Origin: CAYMTN01 sp964393335
GTDB lineage: Bacteria; Chloroflexota; Anaerolineae; Aggregatilineales; Aggregatilineaceae
DNA: 16,663 nucleotides
Direction: 5' to 3'
NCBI GenBank assembly: GCA_964393335.1
Contig: CAYMTN010000113.1
Coordinates: 1 to 16,663, forward strand
Made by a program: the position numbers and the translations under genes. A model generated the notes under the pieces. The model did not search any database, was not told the origin of the DNA, and saw nothing but the letters and a program-made list of their open reading frames with translations. This document shows, piece by piece, positions 7,800 to 15,500 of this stretch; within the stretch, counting starts at the first letter, position 1; each line of letters begins with the position of its first letter.

Positions 7800-9503
7800 C
7801 TAACGACGGCGATACCACCACACCACCATGCCTGCGAGCAGCACAACGCCCGGCAAGATGATCATCGTGATCACGGCAATCGTGTTACGCTCCTGCGAGG
7901 TAACGACAAGTTTCAGCAGCGTTGGATCGGAGACCGGCGCAAACGTGATCGCCTGCGAGAAGCCAGTCAGCCAGTCTACGATATCCGTCCACAGAAAAAC
8001 GTTGCCGGGAATTTGCTTCACGTACTCGTTTTTGAGCACATCCGAATCGCCGATGATGATCAGGCGCGGTTGGACCTCTTCCTGAAATTCCAACTGGCGG
8101 CGGGCGGTCACTCCCACCAACAGCGGCCCCGGAATATCAACCTGGGGATCGTACCCTACCTGCGAGTTCAGGAAGGCGACCAGGTCTGTCTCGGCAAACG
8201 ACTCGACGGACGTATACAACAGCGGTTCGCGCACGTAGCGATTTTGGCGGACGTCAGGCTCGCTTACCAGCTCGATAGGGCGCACATAACGCATGTAGAT
8301 CGGTCTGTCGCGCACATCCTGCATGATGGTATGCGGCGCTATGGAATTGATGATCGGAATCCACTGGCTGCCGTTGACCAGTTCCGCGTTCGTTTCGATA
8401 ACCAGTGCATCTCTGGCGCGAATGCCGAACTCGTTCCAGATGTACTGGCTGAGCGGATCACCTTCCTGCAAGAACGTATTGCCTTCCCGGCCAATGATAG
8501 CGGCTTCGACCAATGGCGGATCGGCAAAAATGCCGAGACGCCCGCCGCGTTCCATGTACGCGGCCAGTTTTTGCACTTCGTCCTCGGTGAACGAATCCCA
8601 TGCGCCGACGATGAGTACGGCGTTTGCGTCGTCCGGCACGGCGGGCACATCCGCCAGGGTCAAGGGATATGCCGCGATGCCTTCACCATCCAGGCTGACG
8701 AACAAGCGCGAGATACCCGTGTCATCTATCTGGGACAGATCGCGCTCGCCGTGACCTGTGGTGAAATAGATCGTAAACTCGCCTGCCGAAGCGACTGTCT
8801 TCAGGCCGGTTGTGATATCGCGCTCGTTGGCTTCGCCCAGCAGCAGCGTAACCACTTGCAGGGCAACTGTGCCGTCGTCCTGGACGATCTCACGCTGGCG
8901 TGGGGTGCCATCCGTTCCCAGCACAGCCAGCACCAGCCTGCCGTCAAGCCCTGGTTGGTAGTTGTAATGCGCGGCGAGGTCCGGGCGTTCGTCAGGATCG
9001 ATATACATGATTTCGACCGTGCTGCCGCCTTCGGCGTCATACTGGCGCAGCAGCAGGTCGGCGGATTCCTGCTCACGCAGTTTGGTGCTGCTGAAAAAGC
9101 CGATGATTCGTACCCGGTAACCGCGTGCGCGGAGTTGGTCGATTGTCTCGAGAGTGGGGCTGTTGAGCGTATAACGCTGCACCGAGGTCAAGTCAGCAGT
9201 GATGTTGGCCCGGTCAACCAGCACATACGCATACGCGATCAGGCCGATGAACAGAATGGTGACCAGCACGCTGGTTGTGCCATAGCGTGTTTGGCGGCCT
9301 GCGATCCATGCCTGAAACTCGCCCGGTGCGCCCCACATCCACAGCCCGATTCCGCCAGCGCCCAGAATGACACACAGCAGCACCCAGCCTGATATCTGGC
9401 CCTGTAACAGTGCGATCAACCCGGCCATGACCAGCGCCAGCGCTCCCATAACCCCGGCCCAACTGGCAACTTGCGCGCGGCCGAAGGGCGTGCGGTCCGT
9501 CAT
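7800..9503 (-). CDS. GldG-like ABC transporter auxiliary membrane protein
   Basis: A 567-residue protein with three N-terminal membrane helices (~15-33, ~38-58, ~76-96), a large extracytoplasmic domain and a C-terminal helix (~540-562) ending in Arg residues. The segment DLTSVQRYTLNSPT just after the third helix is typical of the Gldg/ABC_transp_aux family, as is the Rossmann-like block with FTTGHGERDLS and ERGGRLGIFADP. Such proteins accompany ABC-2 ATPase/permease pairs; in Bacteroidota they act in gliding, elsewhere their substrate is unknown. The start chosen is ATG at 9503, sharing its A with the permease stop (TGATG), with GGAGGT 8 nt upstream. A GTG at 9512 in frame is possible but less likely. 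The gene is translationally coupled to the permease. Confidence 0.88.
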   Translation of the reverse strand: MTDRTPFGRAQVASWAGVMGALALVMAGLIALLQGQISGWVLLCVILGAGGIGLWMWGAPGEFQAWIAGRQTRYGTTSVLVTILFIGLIAYAYVLVDRANITADLTSVQRYTLNSPTLETIDQLRARGYRVRIIGFFSSTKLREQESADLLLRQYDAEGGSTVEIMYIDPDERPDLAAHYNYQPGLDGRLVLAVLGTDGTPRQREIVQDDGTVALQVVTLLLGEANERDITTGLKTVASAGEFTIYFTTGHGERDLSQIDDTGISRLFVSLDGEGIAAYPLTLADVPAVPDDANAVLIVGAWDSFTEDEVQKLAAYMERGGRLGIFADPPLVEAAIIGREGNTFLQEGDPLSQYIWNEFGIRARDALVIETNAELVNGSQWIPIINSIAPHTIMQDVRDRPIYMRYVRPIELVSEPDVRQNRYVREPLLYTSVESFAETDLVAFLNSQVGYDPQVDIPGPLLVGVTARRQLEFQEEVQPRLIIIGDSDVLKNEYVKQIPGNVFLWTDIVDWLTGFSQAITFAPVSDPTLLKLVVTSQERNTIAVITMIILPGVVLLAGMVVWWYRRR

Positions 9504-10255
9504 CAGCGCCACCTCCGCGACTCAACCAGGCGCGTCGTAATGAACAGCATAACGATGATCAACCCGATAAAGAACACCACGTCTTCAAAGCGGATCACGC
9601 CGATCAAAAAAGAGGTCGAATAGTGTGATTGCAGGCTCAAGGTGCGGATCGCCTCGGCCAGCGCGCGGTTCTGAATGACCAGTCCTGCAAAATCACCCAG
9701 CCACAAGACAAATAACGCCGTCATGCTCAAAAAACCGGCGATGACCTGATTCTCGGTGATCGCTGAAAACAGGAGTCCGACGGCCAGCGTCGCGCCACCA
9801 AACAGCCAGATGCCGATATATGCGCTGATCACCGGGCCGATGTCCAACTCCGGGCGCAGGGTGTAGGCGCGGGCGGTCGTGATCGACAGCCAGATGGCCT
9901 GGTAGACCAGCGTCAGGCACAGGATGAGCGAATAGTAGAGCCACGCGCCGAGGAACTTGCCCATCACGATGTCACCGTCGCGGACTGGCATCGTCATCAT
10001 CAATTCGAGCGTGCCCTCGCGCGATTCTTCGGCAAACAGGCGCATCGTGATCAATGGAGCAAAAAACACGGTGAAGAACCCAAAGACGCCCAAGACATCG
10101 GCCCCATCCGGGGGCAGATTACCGGCACGCTGCGCCAGGTCCACATTGAACTGCCAGCCGGTCAACACCAGGATCGCAAACGCGACGAGGTACGCGATCG
10201 GAGAAGTGAAGTACTGTGCCAGTTCGCGCCGCGCAATCAAGCGAATGCTACGCAT
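9503..10255 (-). CDS. ABC-2 type permease, GldF/NosY-like
   Basis: A 250-residue integral membrane protein with about six hydrophobic helices (~18-36, ~56-74, ~103-125, ~143-165, ~170-194, ~224-241). The cytoplasmic loop motif EESREGTLELMMTMP at 76-90 is characteristic of ABC-2 permeases of the GldF/NosY/YhaP type. It should form the transmembrane pore for the ATPase encoded just upstream, whose last 8 bp it overlaps. The ATG at 10255 is preceded by a strong ribosome site GGGAGG 5 nt away, inside the ATPase gene. The substrate is unknown. Confidence 0.92.
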   Translation of the reverse strand: MRSIRLIARRELAQYFTSPIAYLVAFAILVLTGWQFNVDLAQRAGNLPPDGADVLGVFGFFTVFFAPLITMRLFAEESREGTLELMMTMPVRDGDIVMGKFLGAWLYYSLILCLTLVYQAIWLSITTARAYTLRPELDIGPVISAYIGIWLFGGATLAVGLLFSAITENQVIAGFLSMTALFVLWLGDFAGLVIQNRALAEAIRTLSLQSHYSTSFLIGVIRFEDVVFFIGLIIVMLFITTRLVESRRWR

Positions 10256-11201
10256 GGCCGCCTCCCTTACGCCGGGTGGGACGGTCGAGCCGGGTTGTTA
10301 GCTCCAGGAAGATCTCTTCCAGCGTGATCGCCCAGGGGCGCAGTTCCAGCAGTTCCAGGCCGTGCCCCACGATGGCAGCCGCCAACGCGGGACGCACATC
10401 GATGCTGCGTTTGCCGCTGACCAGATACCCATCCTGGTGCGGCTGGACGCTGTCCACGCCGGGCACGGCGTTAAGTATGCGCAGCACGTCGGCAGGTACC
10501 GCCCGCTCGCCTACGCGCACGAACAGGCGTCCCCCACGATTCAGACTGTCGCGCAGTTCGTCAGGTGTGTTTTCGGCGACGATGCGTCCCCGGTCGATGA
10601 TGATCACGCGATCACAGATTTGTTCGGCTTCTGAGAGAATGTGCGTGCTGAGCATCACGGTGTGGGTGCGCCCCAGGTCGCGGATCAAGGCGCGCAGGTC
10701 CTGCACCTGATGCGGGTCAAGGCCGATGGTAGGTTCATCCAGGATCAGCACTTCCGGATTGTGGACGATTGCCTGGGCCAGCCCGACACGCTGCTGCATA
10801 CCTTTGGAGAGGTTACGAATCAGGCTGCGCGCCCGGTCGACCATGCCGACCTGCTCCAATACGTCGTCGATCCGCGTTCGAGGATGGGGCACACCGCGTA
10901 ACTGCGCCATGAACTTCAGGTAGCCGCGTACGGTCATATCCCGGTACAGGCGCACGGTTTCGGGCATATAACCGACGTGCCGCCGCATGTCCAGCGACTC
11001 TTCGACCACATCAAAACCGGCGACCCGCGCCGATCCATCGCTAGGCGGCATGTAACCGGTGAGGATACGCATCGTGGTTGTTTTGCCCGCCCCGTTTGGC
11101 CCCAAAAAACCGATAATCTCGCTTTCGCGGGCTTGAAAGCTGATCGAATCAAGCGCAACTAAACGCCCGTATCGTTTTGTCAGGTTGATGACCTCGATCA
11201 T
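10248..11201 (-). CDS. ABC transporter ATP-binding protein, GldA/CcmA-like
   Basis: A 317-residue ATPase that powers the ABC-2 permease. Motifs are intact: Walker A GPNGAGKTT (34-42), Q-loop position in GYMPE (the Gln replaced by Glu, normal for the GldA/CcmA subgroup), signature LSKGMQQR (131-138), Walker B VLILDEP (151-157), D-loop GLDP (160-163) and switch His H187. A C-terminal ~85-residue extension (from ~225) is the small regulatory domain common to ABC-2 ATPases. The ATG at 11201 has no strong ribosome site. The promoter candidate and a terminator-like hairpin lie in the 190-bp leader. It is first in a four-gene operon with permease, GldG-like and DUF4340 genes, so the whole machine appears complete here. 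Confidence 0.95.
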   Translation of the reverse strand: MIEVINLTKRYGRLVALDSISFQARESEIIGFLGPNGAGKTTTMRILTGYMPPSDGSARVAGFDVVEESLDMRRHVGYMPETVRLYRDMTVRGYLKFMAQLRGVPHPRTRIDDVLEQVGMVDRARSLIRNLSKGMQQRVGLAQAIVHNPEVLILDEPTIGLDPHQVQDLRALIRDLGRTHTVMLSTHILSEAEQICDRVIIIDRGRIVAENTPDELRDSLNRGGRLFVRVGERAVPADVLRILNAVPGVDSVQPHQDGYLVSGKRSIDVRPALAAAIVGHGLELLELRPWAITLEEIFLELTTRLDRPTRRKGGGHA

Positions 11202-11220
11202 GCCGTTGTCTCAGGTCCAG

Positions 11221-11251
11221 AAATAAAAAGCACAATGCAGTGCATCTGTGC
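11221..11251 (-). promoter_or_regulatory. Terminator-like hairpin in the ABC operon leader (possible attenuator)
   Basis: On the minus strand GCACAGATGC (11251-11242) pairs with GCATTGTGC (11238-11230) around a 3-nt loop ACT, with one bulged G, followed at once by TTTTTATTT (11229-11221). This is the layout of an intrinsic terminator, but it lies only 19 nt before the ABC ATPase start codon and downstream of the candidate promoter. It could attenuate the ABC operon, or be a late terminator of the guanylate-kinase transcript. Confidence 0.55.
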
Positions 11252-11280
11252 TTGTGCGTGTGTCAAACGATCCTGTGCTA

Positions 11281-11309
11281 ATTGTAGCGGTATGCGCGGC
11301 TTCCGTCAC
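11281..11309 (-). promoter_or_regulatory. Candidate promoter of the ABC operon
   Basis: On the minus strand: -35-like GTGACG (11309-11304), a 17-bp spacer and -10 TACAAT (11286-11281) within GCTACAAT, the same core as in the tRNA promoter. It would start transcription near 11274, leaving a leader of about 70 nt that contains the terminator-like hairpin. The -35 is a poor match, so confidence is moderate. Confidence 0.45.
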
Positions 11310-11350
11310 CTGATCGTGAAGGGTTCTGCACGACCTTGACAGCATTTGCA

Positions 11351-11386
11351 CAAAATCCAATGCGCCGCGCCGGGTGTAAGCGGCGC
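11351..11386 (-). terminator. Possible terminator after the guanylate-kinase-like gene
   Basis: GCGCCGC (minus, 11386-11380) pairs with GCGGCGC (11368-11362), 7 bp with an 11-nt loop, followed by ATTGGATTTTG. The stem is GC-rich and begins 7 nt after the TGA at 11395-11393, but the U-tract is broken and offset. A competing pairing between CCGGGTG (11370-11376) and CACCCGG (11394-11400) is also possible. Confidence 0.45.
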
Positions 11387-11392
11387 GACGTT

Positions 11393-12397
11393 TCACCCGG
11401 ATGGCGTCGGGACGGCGATGACCAGCTCGTCAAGGGCAGGAGGCAAATTCAGCGCGGTAACAGGCTGCCAGTCCCACCCCGGAAGCTCGGACGGATCGAA
11501 GCCCTCATATAAGCATCGGTAGTAGAAATACAGATAATTGTCGTTGGGAATGGTCGCCATCGCCACATGATGCGGTGCGACGAATTCAAACCGGTCGTCC
11601 AGGATCGCCTCCACGCGGATGTTAGGATGCAGTGTCCGGCGGATTTCTCGCTGCAAGACGTCGTGCGGAGCCTGAGTCACGTCTTCAACCGGGAAACTTG
11701 GGAGGTGTGCGCCGCTGGAATCGATCCGCGCCAGCAGTGTTCCATCGTGCACGAGCAGGGCCACGACCGCCGCATGACAGTGGGGACGCACCAATACACG
11801 CGGATCGCCGGTCGGGTCGCCCCGGCGGCGGAAGCGCTCGCTCTCGATGATCTGGTACAGGTGCTCGGCGGCTGGCTCTAGAATGTCGTTCAGGATCAGG
11901 TACTGGCACTGGGGAGCAAACGTCATTTCAAACTTGGCACGTTCCAGGCGGTTAGCGCGTTCTTCAGCGGAATGGTTGCCGCGCTGGCGGATGCGCTGGG
12001 CGAGAATATCCAGGCTGGACGGTGTCACGAAGATCAGCACTGTGTTATGCGGATAGGCTTCGGATATCTGGCCCGCGCCCAAAAACTCGATATCCGCGAT
12101 CAGGTCCTGGCCCGCTCGAATGGCGTCCTCGACCGTGCGGCGCGGCGTCCCGTAGAGTTCACCCATGTGCACGGGTTGGTATTCGATGAGCGCGCCGGAA
12201 TCAATTAGCTCTTGAAACTGCTCGTGTGAGACAAAATGGTGTTCGCGGCCTTCTTGTTCGCCGGGGCGCATGGCGCGTGTGGTGGCTGTCGGGAGTTGGG
12301 ACAGGCTGCCAAGTTGCTCTTGCACGCGTTTCATGAGCGTGTTTTTCCCAGCACCGGAAGGGCCAATCAGGATGAAGAGAATTCCTTCGCGCGGCAT
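11393..12397 (-). CDS. gmk: Guanylate-kinase-like protein fused to a degenerate Nudix-like domain
   Basis: A 334-residue protein. Residues 1-~190 match guanylate kinase (GMP + ATP to GDP + ADP): P-loop GPSGAGKNT (12-20), the TTRAMRPGE GMP-binding segment (39-47), ELYGTPR (80-86) and the lid region with RQRG and ER-rich helix. Several usually conserved positions differ: Asn after the P-loop Lys, Met for Pro in TTRxPR, His for the usual Tyr before HF, and Leu where a Gln precedes GA (106). Ordinary bacterial enzymes stop near 200 residues. Here ~198-330 add a domain shaped like a Nudix hydrolase (LPSFPVED, then QREIRRTL at 249-256, then W-QPVTALNLP) but lacking the catalytic EE pair. The start ATG at 12397 follows AAAGGTG. 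An upstream in-frame start at 12484 is less likely. It may be the cell's guanylate kinase or a diverged paralogue. Confidence 0.8.
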   Translation of the reverse strand: MPREGILFILIGPSGAGKNTLMKRVQEQLGSLSQLPTATTRAMRPGEQEGREHHFVSHEQFQELIDSGALIEYQPVHMGELYGTPRRTVEDAIRAGQDLIADIEFLGAGQISEAYPHNTVLIFVTPSSLDILAQRIRQRGNHSAEERANRLERAKFEMTFAPQCQYLILNDILEPAAEHLYQIIESERFRRRGDPTGDPRVLVRPHCHAAVVALLVHDGTLLARIDSSGAHLPSFPVEDVTQAPHDVLQREIRRTLHPNIRVEAILDDRFEFVAPHHVAMATIPNDNYLYFYYRCLYEGFDPSELPGWDWQPVTALNLPPALDELVIAVPTPSG

Positions 12398-12500
12398 ACA
12401 ACACCTTTCATATCGAGAAGCCTGTTTGTCCAAGTGTAACACGCCCCTGAGCTTTGTACTATGCAAAACAGCCTGTCTAACCATGCAAAACTGCGCGCAT

Positions 12501-12535
12501 CAAAAAACGGGCCACCCCGGAGGGCAGCCCGTTTT
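12501..12535 (-). terminator. Intrinsic terminator of the giant pilin gene
   Basis: On the minus strand AAAACGGGC (12535-12527) pairs with GCCCGTTTT (12512-12504), a 9-bp stem whose loop itself contains a GC-rich mini-stem, and the T-run continues to six (12507-12502). It lies 28 nt after the stop at 12565-12563. The stem also allows weaker termination on the plus strand. Confidence 0.85.
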
Positions 12536-12562
12536 CGTCCGTCTTTCGGTCAGCGTGGCTCG

Positions 12563-15500
12563 TTAATCGGCAACGACGATATCGTCAATGTACCACCCAT
12601 CACCTACGTTGGTATTGCTTCGTGCATCCAGTCGGAAGCGAATGTTGATCCGCTGTCCGGCGTAGCCGCTCAGGTCCCACAACCGCTGTCGCCAGGTGCT
12701 GTCGGTGCCCCAGAACCTCGAACTCACTTCGCTCCACGTGAAGCCTTCGTCAGTCGAGACTTCGACCACAATATAGTCACTGTACCCAAGCTGCCGGATA
12801 TCATAATACGTCACCGCGGGGTGAGTGGTGCCAGCCAGGTTGACAGTGCCTTCGAGCATGACCGACCCGTTGAACAGGTGGACATATGGCACGGTATCGT
12901 CCACGCTGTCGTGGAATACTTTCCCGACCAGGCCGAAGTCTACAAACACGCGTGCCGACCCGCCTTTTTCGTAGTATTCCACGACGAAAGTATGCAGCCC
13001 GGCGGCGAGTGGGGGTGTCGTCGCAACATCCGGCGTGATGTTATACCCCCGGTCGATCCACCGGTCGATCAGCAGCGCTTCATCGGGCGTTCCGCGATCC
13101 ACCCACACGCGGATACCGTCGTCCGAGTGCGTCTCGATGCGGTATTCGGTTCCATCAACAGGAATGTTGATCGTACGCGTCCAGCGGACCAGGAAGTAGT
13201 CATACGGGAAGGTATATCCTGGCGGCACGGTGGCCGGGTCGATTGGTAGATTCGGCGCTCCACTGCCCCAGTCCCAGTCGATTTCAGCTTCGGTGCGTGT
13301 GAATACCAGCTCATCACTCTGGAACAGTTGATTTGGTGATCGCTGCGACTGCGTCGGGTTGTGCGCGTAGTCGGTGTTCCGCGCACGGTCATCATAGTAT
13401 TCGGCAACCCAGGCGCTTGGACCCAACGCGTTGCCGCTGCCGACCATGCGGAACTTGGGTATGCGATCCCAGGTGCCTTCCAGGACCCAGTAGTTGTTGA
13501 GGAAATCGACGCTTTCGGTGAAGGGCAGGCTGAAGACCGGCTCAATCCCGTTGCGATCCACGAGTGATACGTCGTCAATCCACCAGCCATCGGCCACGTT
13601 CGAGGAGTACGTCGCCATCAGCCGGAACCGGATGCGTATCACCCGGTTCGGGTGTGCGACGTCAGGGATATACGGGCGCAGATCGACCTGCTGACGGTCC
13701 CATGAGCGCGTCGCGGTGTACACATTGCGTACGAGTCTGGCCGAGGAGTCTTCGCGCCAGCCTTGCCAGGTCAGCCCGCCATCGTCGGATACGTTGAACT
13801 CCACGAGGGTGTAGTCCCGGTATGCGAGACTAAAATGATCCCAGAAGTACAGCGTCGGCTTGACGGTGCCGGTCAGATCGACGACCCCCTTTAACTCCAG
13901 GATCGCGTTGCTGTCGTCCAGGTAATTCACGTTCAGGCCAGGGCTGTCGGTGATGCCATTGGTGCTCTTGTGAGCATCTTCGGACAGCGACGACACGGCC
14001 CATTGGCCGCCGCGATACCAGTTGTTAGCGCCCGTTTCAAAATTGTCGCTAAAACCGATGGTACGCACCGGTTCGTTGTATTCCTGGAAGCACACATCAT
14101 CGATCCACCAGCCATCGGCGACGTACGAACTGGACAGGGCATCCAGGCGGAACCGCACATTGATGCTCTGGCCGATATAGTCGCGCAGGCTGACGACCTC
14201 GCGCGTCCACGACATGACGGCACTGAAGCCCCCATCGGTTTCTATCGAGCAGCCCGAACATCCTCCGTACCCTACAGGTGTACTGCCATAGTAGTAATGC
14301 CAGATGTCGGTCCAACTCTCGCCGCCGTCGGTGGAAACATCGACATAGATATTGTCATAGTACGTGACGTCCCACTGGTGCCAGAAAACCAGTTCCGGGT
14401 TCGTGGCACCGGTCAGATTGACCAGTGGCGACAGGCGCAGCGACGATACGGTGTCGTCAAGATAGTTGGCCTGCGGGCTGTCGGACCAGTAGGACGAACC
14501 GGAGTGGGCGTAGATGGTGTGGCCGCCATTGGCATCCGGCCCGCTTATGATGCCCCAACTACCTTCGGCGATCCATTGGCTGCCGGTGCTTTCCATATCG
14601 TCGCACCAGTCCAGGTAGACAGAGCTTGACGGTTTGTTGCGGATGGAAAAGTCGTCGATGTACCACCCATCGGCCACATCGTTAGGGCTGGTAACGATAC
14701 GGAACCTGAAGTTGATCTCCTGGCCCTTGTACGGCATCAACGAGATGACCTTTTCGGTCCAGCTCAGGTTAGTCGTCCTGTATGCCAGGGCATCATTGTT
14801 ATCATTGTAAGCACCGGTCAAGTTCTGCCAGGTTTCGCCGCCATCCGTGGATACCTCCGCGAAAATGGCGTCATAATAGGTGAGGTTGTAGCGGTGCCAG
14901 AAAACGATCTGCGGGTCCACTACGGCGGGCACGGTCAGGTCGATGAGGCCGTCCAGTTCCAGCCGGTTATCGCTGGCGTTCGTGTAGCTGCCGCCAGGGC
15001 TGTCGGACCAGGTGTTTGACCCGCTGTGGGGGGATTCGTTGGTGCGGGCCCAGGTACCGCCGGGGTACCAGTGGGACGTGCTTTCCATGTCATCGGAAAA
15101 GCCGACTGTGTAGCGGCGGATGATATTTTCGGTGACGGTGATGTCATCGATCCACCACCCTTGATACGACGAGCTGGAACTCGTGGCATCGAGTATGAAG
15201 CGCAGTTCGATCAACTCGCCGGTGAAGTCTGTGCCCTCGAAGTTGGTCAGATCAAAGACCTGCCGCGTCCAGCCCATGTTGGTTTCATAGTAGTGTATCT
15301 GGCGATCGACCCATTGGCCGGTGCCGGCGACGGAAACGCCAACCAGCGCTTTCGTGCCCGGCGCCAGGTTGTAGCGGTCGTAGAACTCGAGCTGCGGGTT
15401 CGAGGCGCTGCCAAGATCGATATACCCGCGCAGCGCCAGCGTGCAGTAGGAACGCGGCGTGTAGACTACGCCAGGGCTGTCGGACCAGGCTGTCGTCGGG

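Noticed and set aside
7770..9392. A 540-codon open frame on the plus strand, opposite the GldG-like gene
   Set aside because: It is antisense to a well-supported membrane protein gene, is His/Gln/Arg-rich without a recognisable domain, and has no good ribosome site. It is a by-product of codon bias in the true gene.
11238..11266. A perfect TTGACA on the minus strand (11266-11261) as the ABC operon -35
   Set aside because: At 16-18 bp downstream there is only hairpin sequence (GCACTG), not a -10-like hexamer. The 11281-11309 pair fits better.
12398..12484. An upstream start for the guanylate-kinase-like protein adding 29 residues
   Set aside because: The extra residues lack any family similarity, and the ATG at 12397 has a good ribosome site and begins right before the P-loop strand.
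12461..13249. A 262-codon open frame on the plus strand, opposite the 3' end of the pilin gene
   Set aside because: It lies across the pilin terminator and coding region, shows no domain, and the opposite strand carries clear repeated sandwich motifs.
12581..15165. Recurring ~25-bp similar sequences that might suggest a CRISPR or intergenic repeat array
   Set aside because: They are in frame, diverged, spaced about 0.5-1 kb apart, and encode the closing strand (GWxIDD) of the repeated protein modules.
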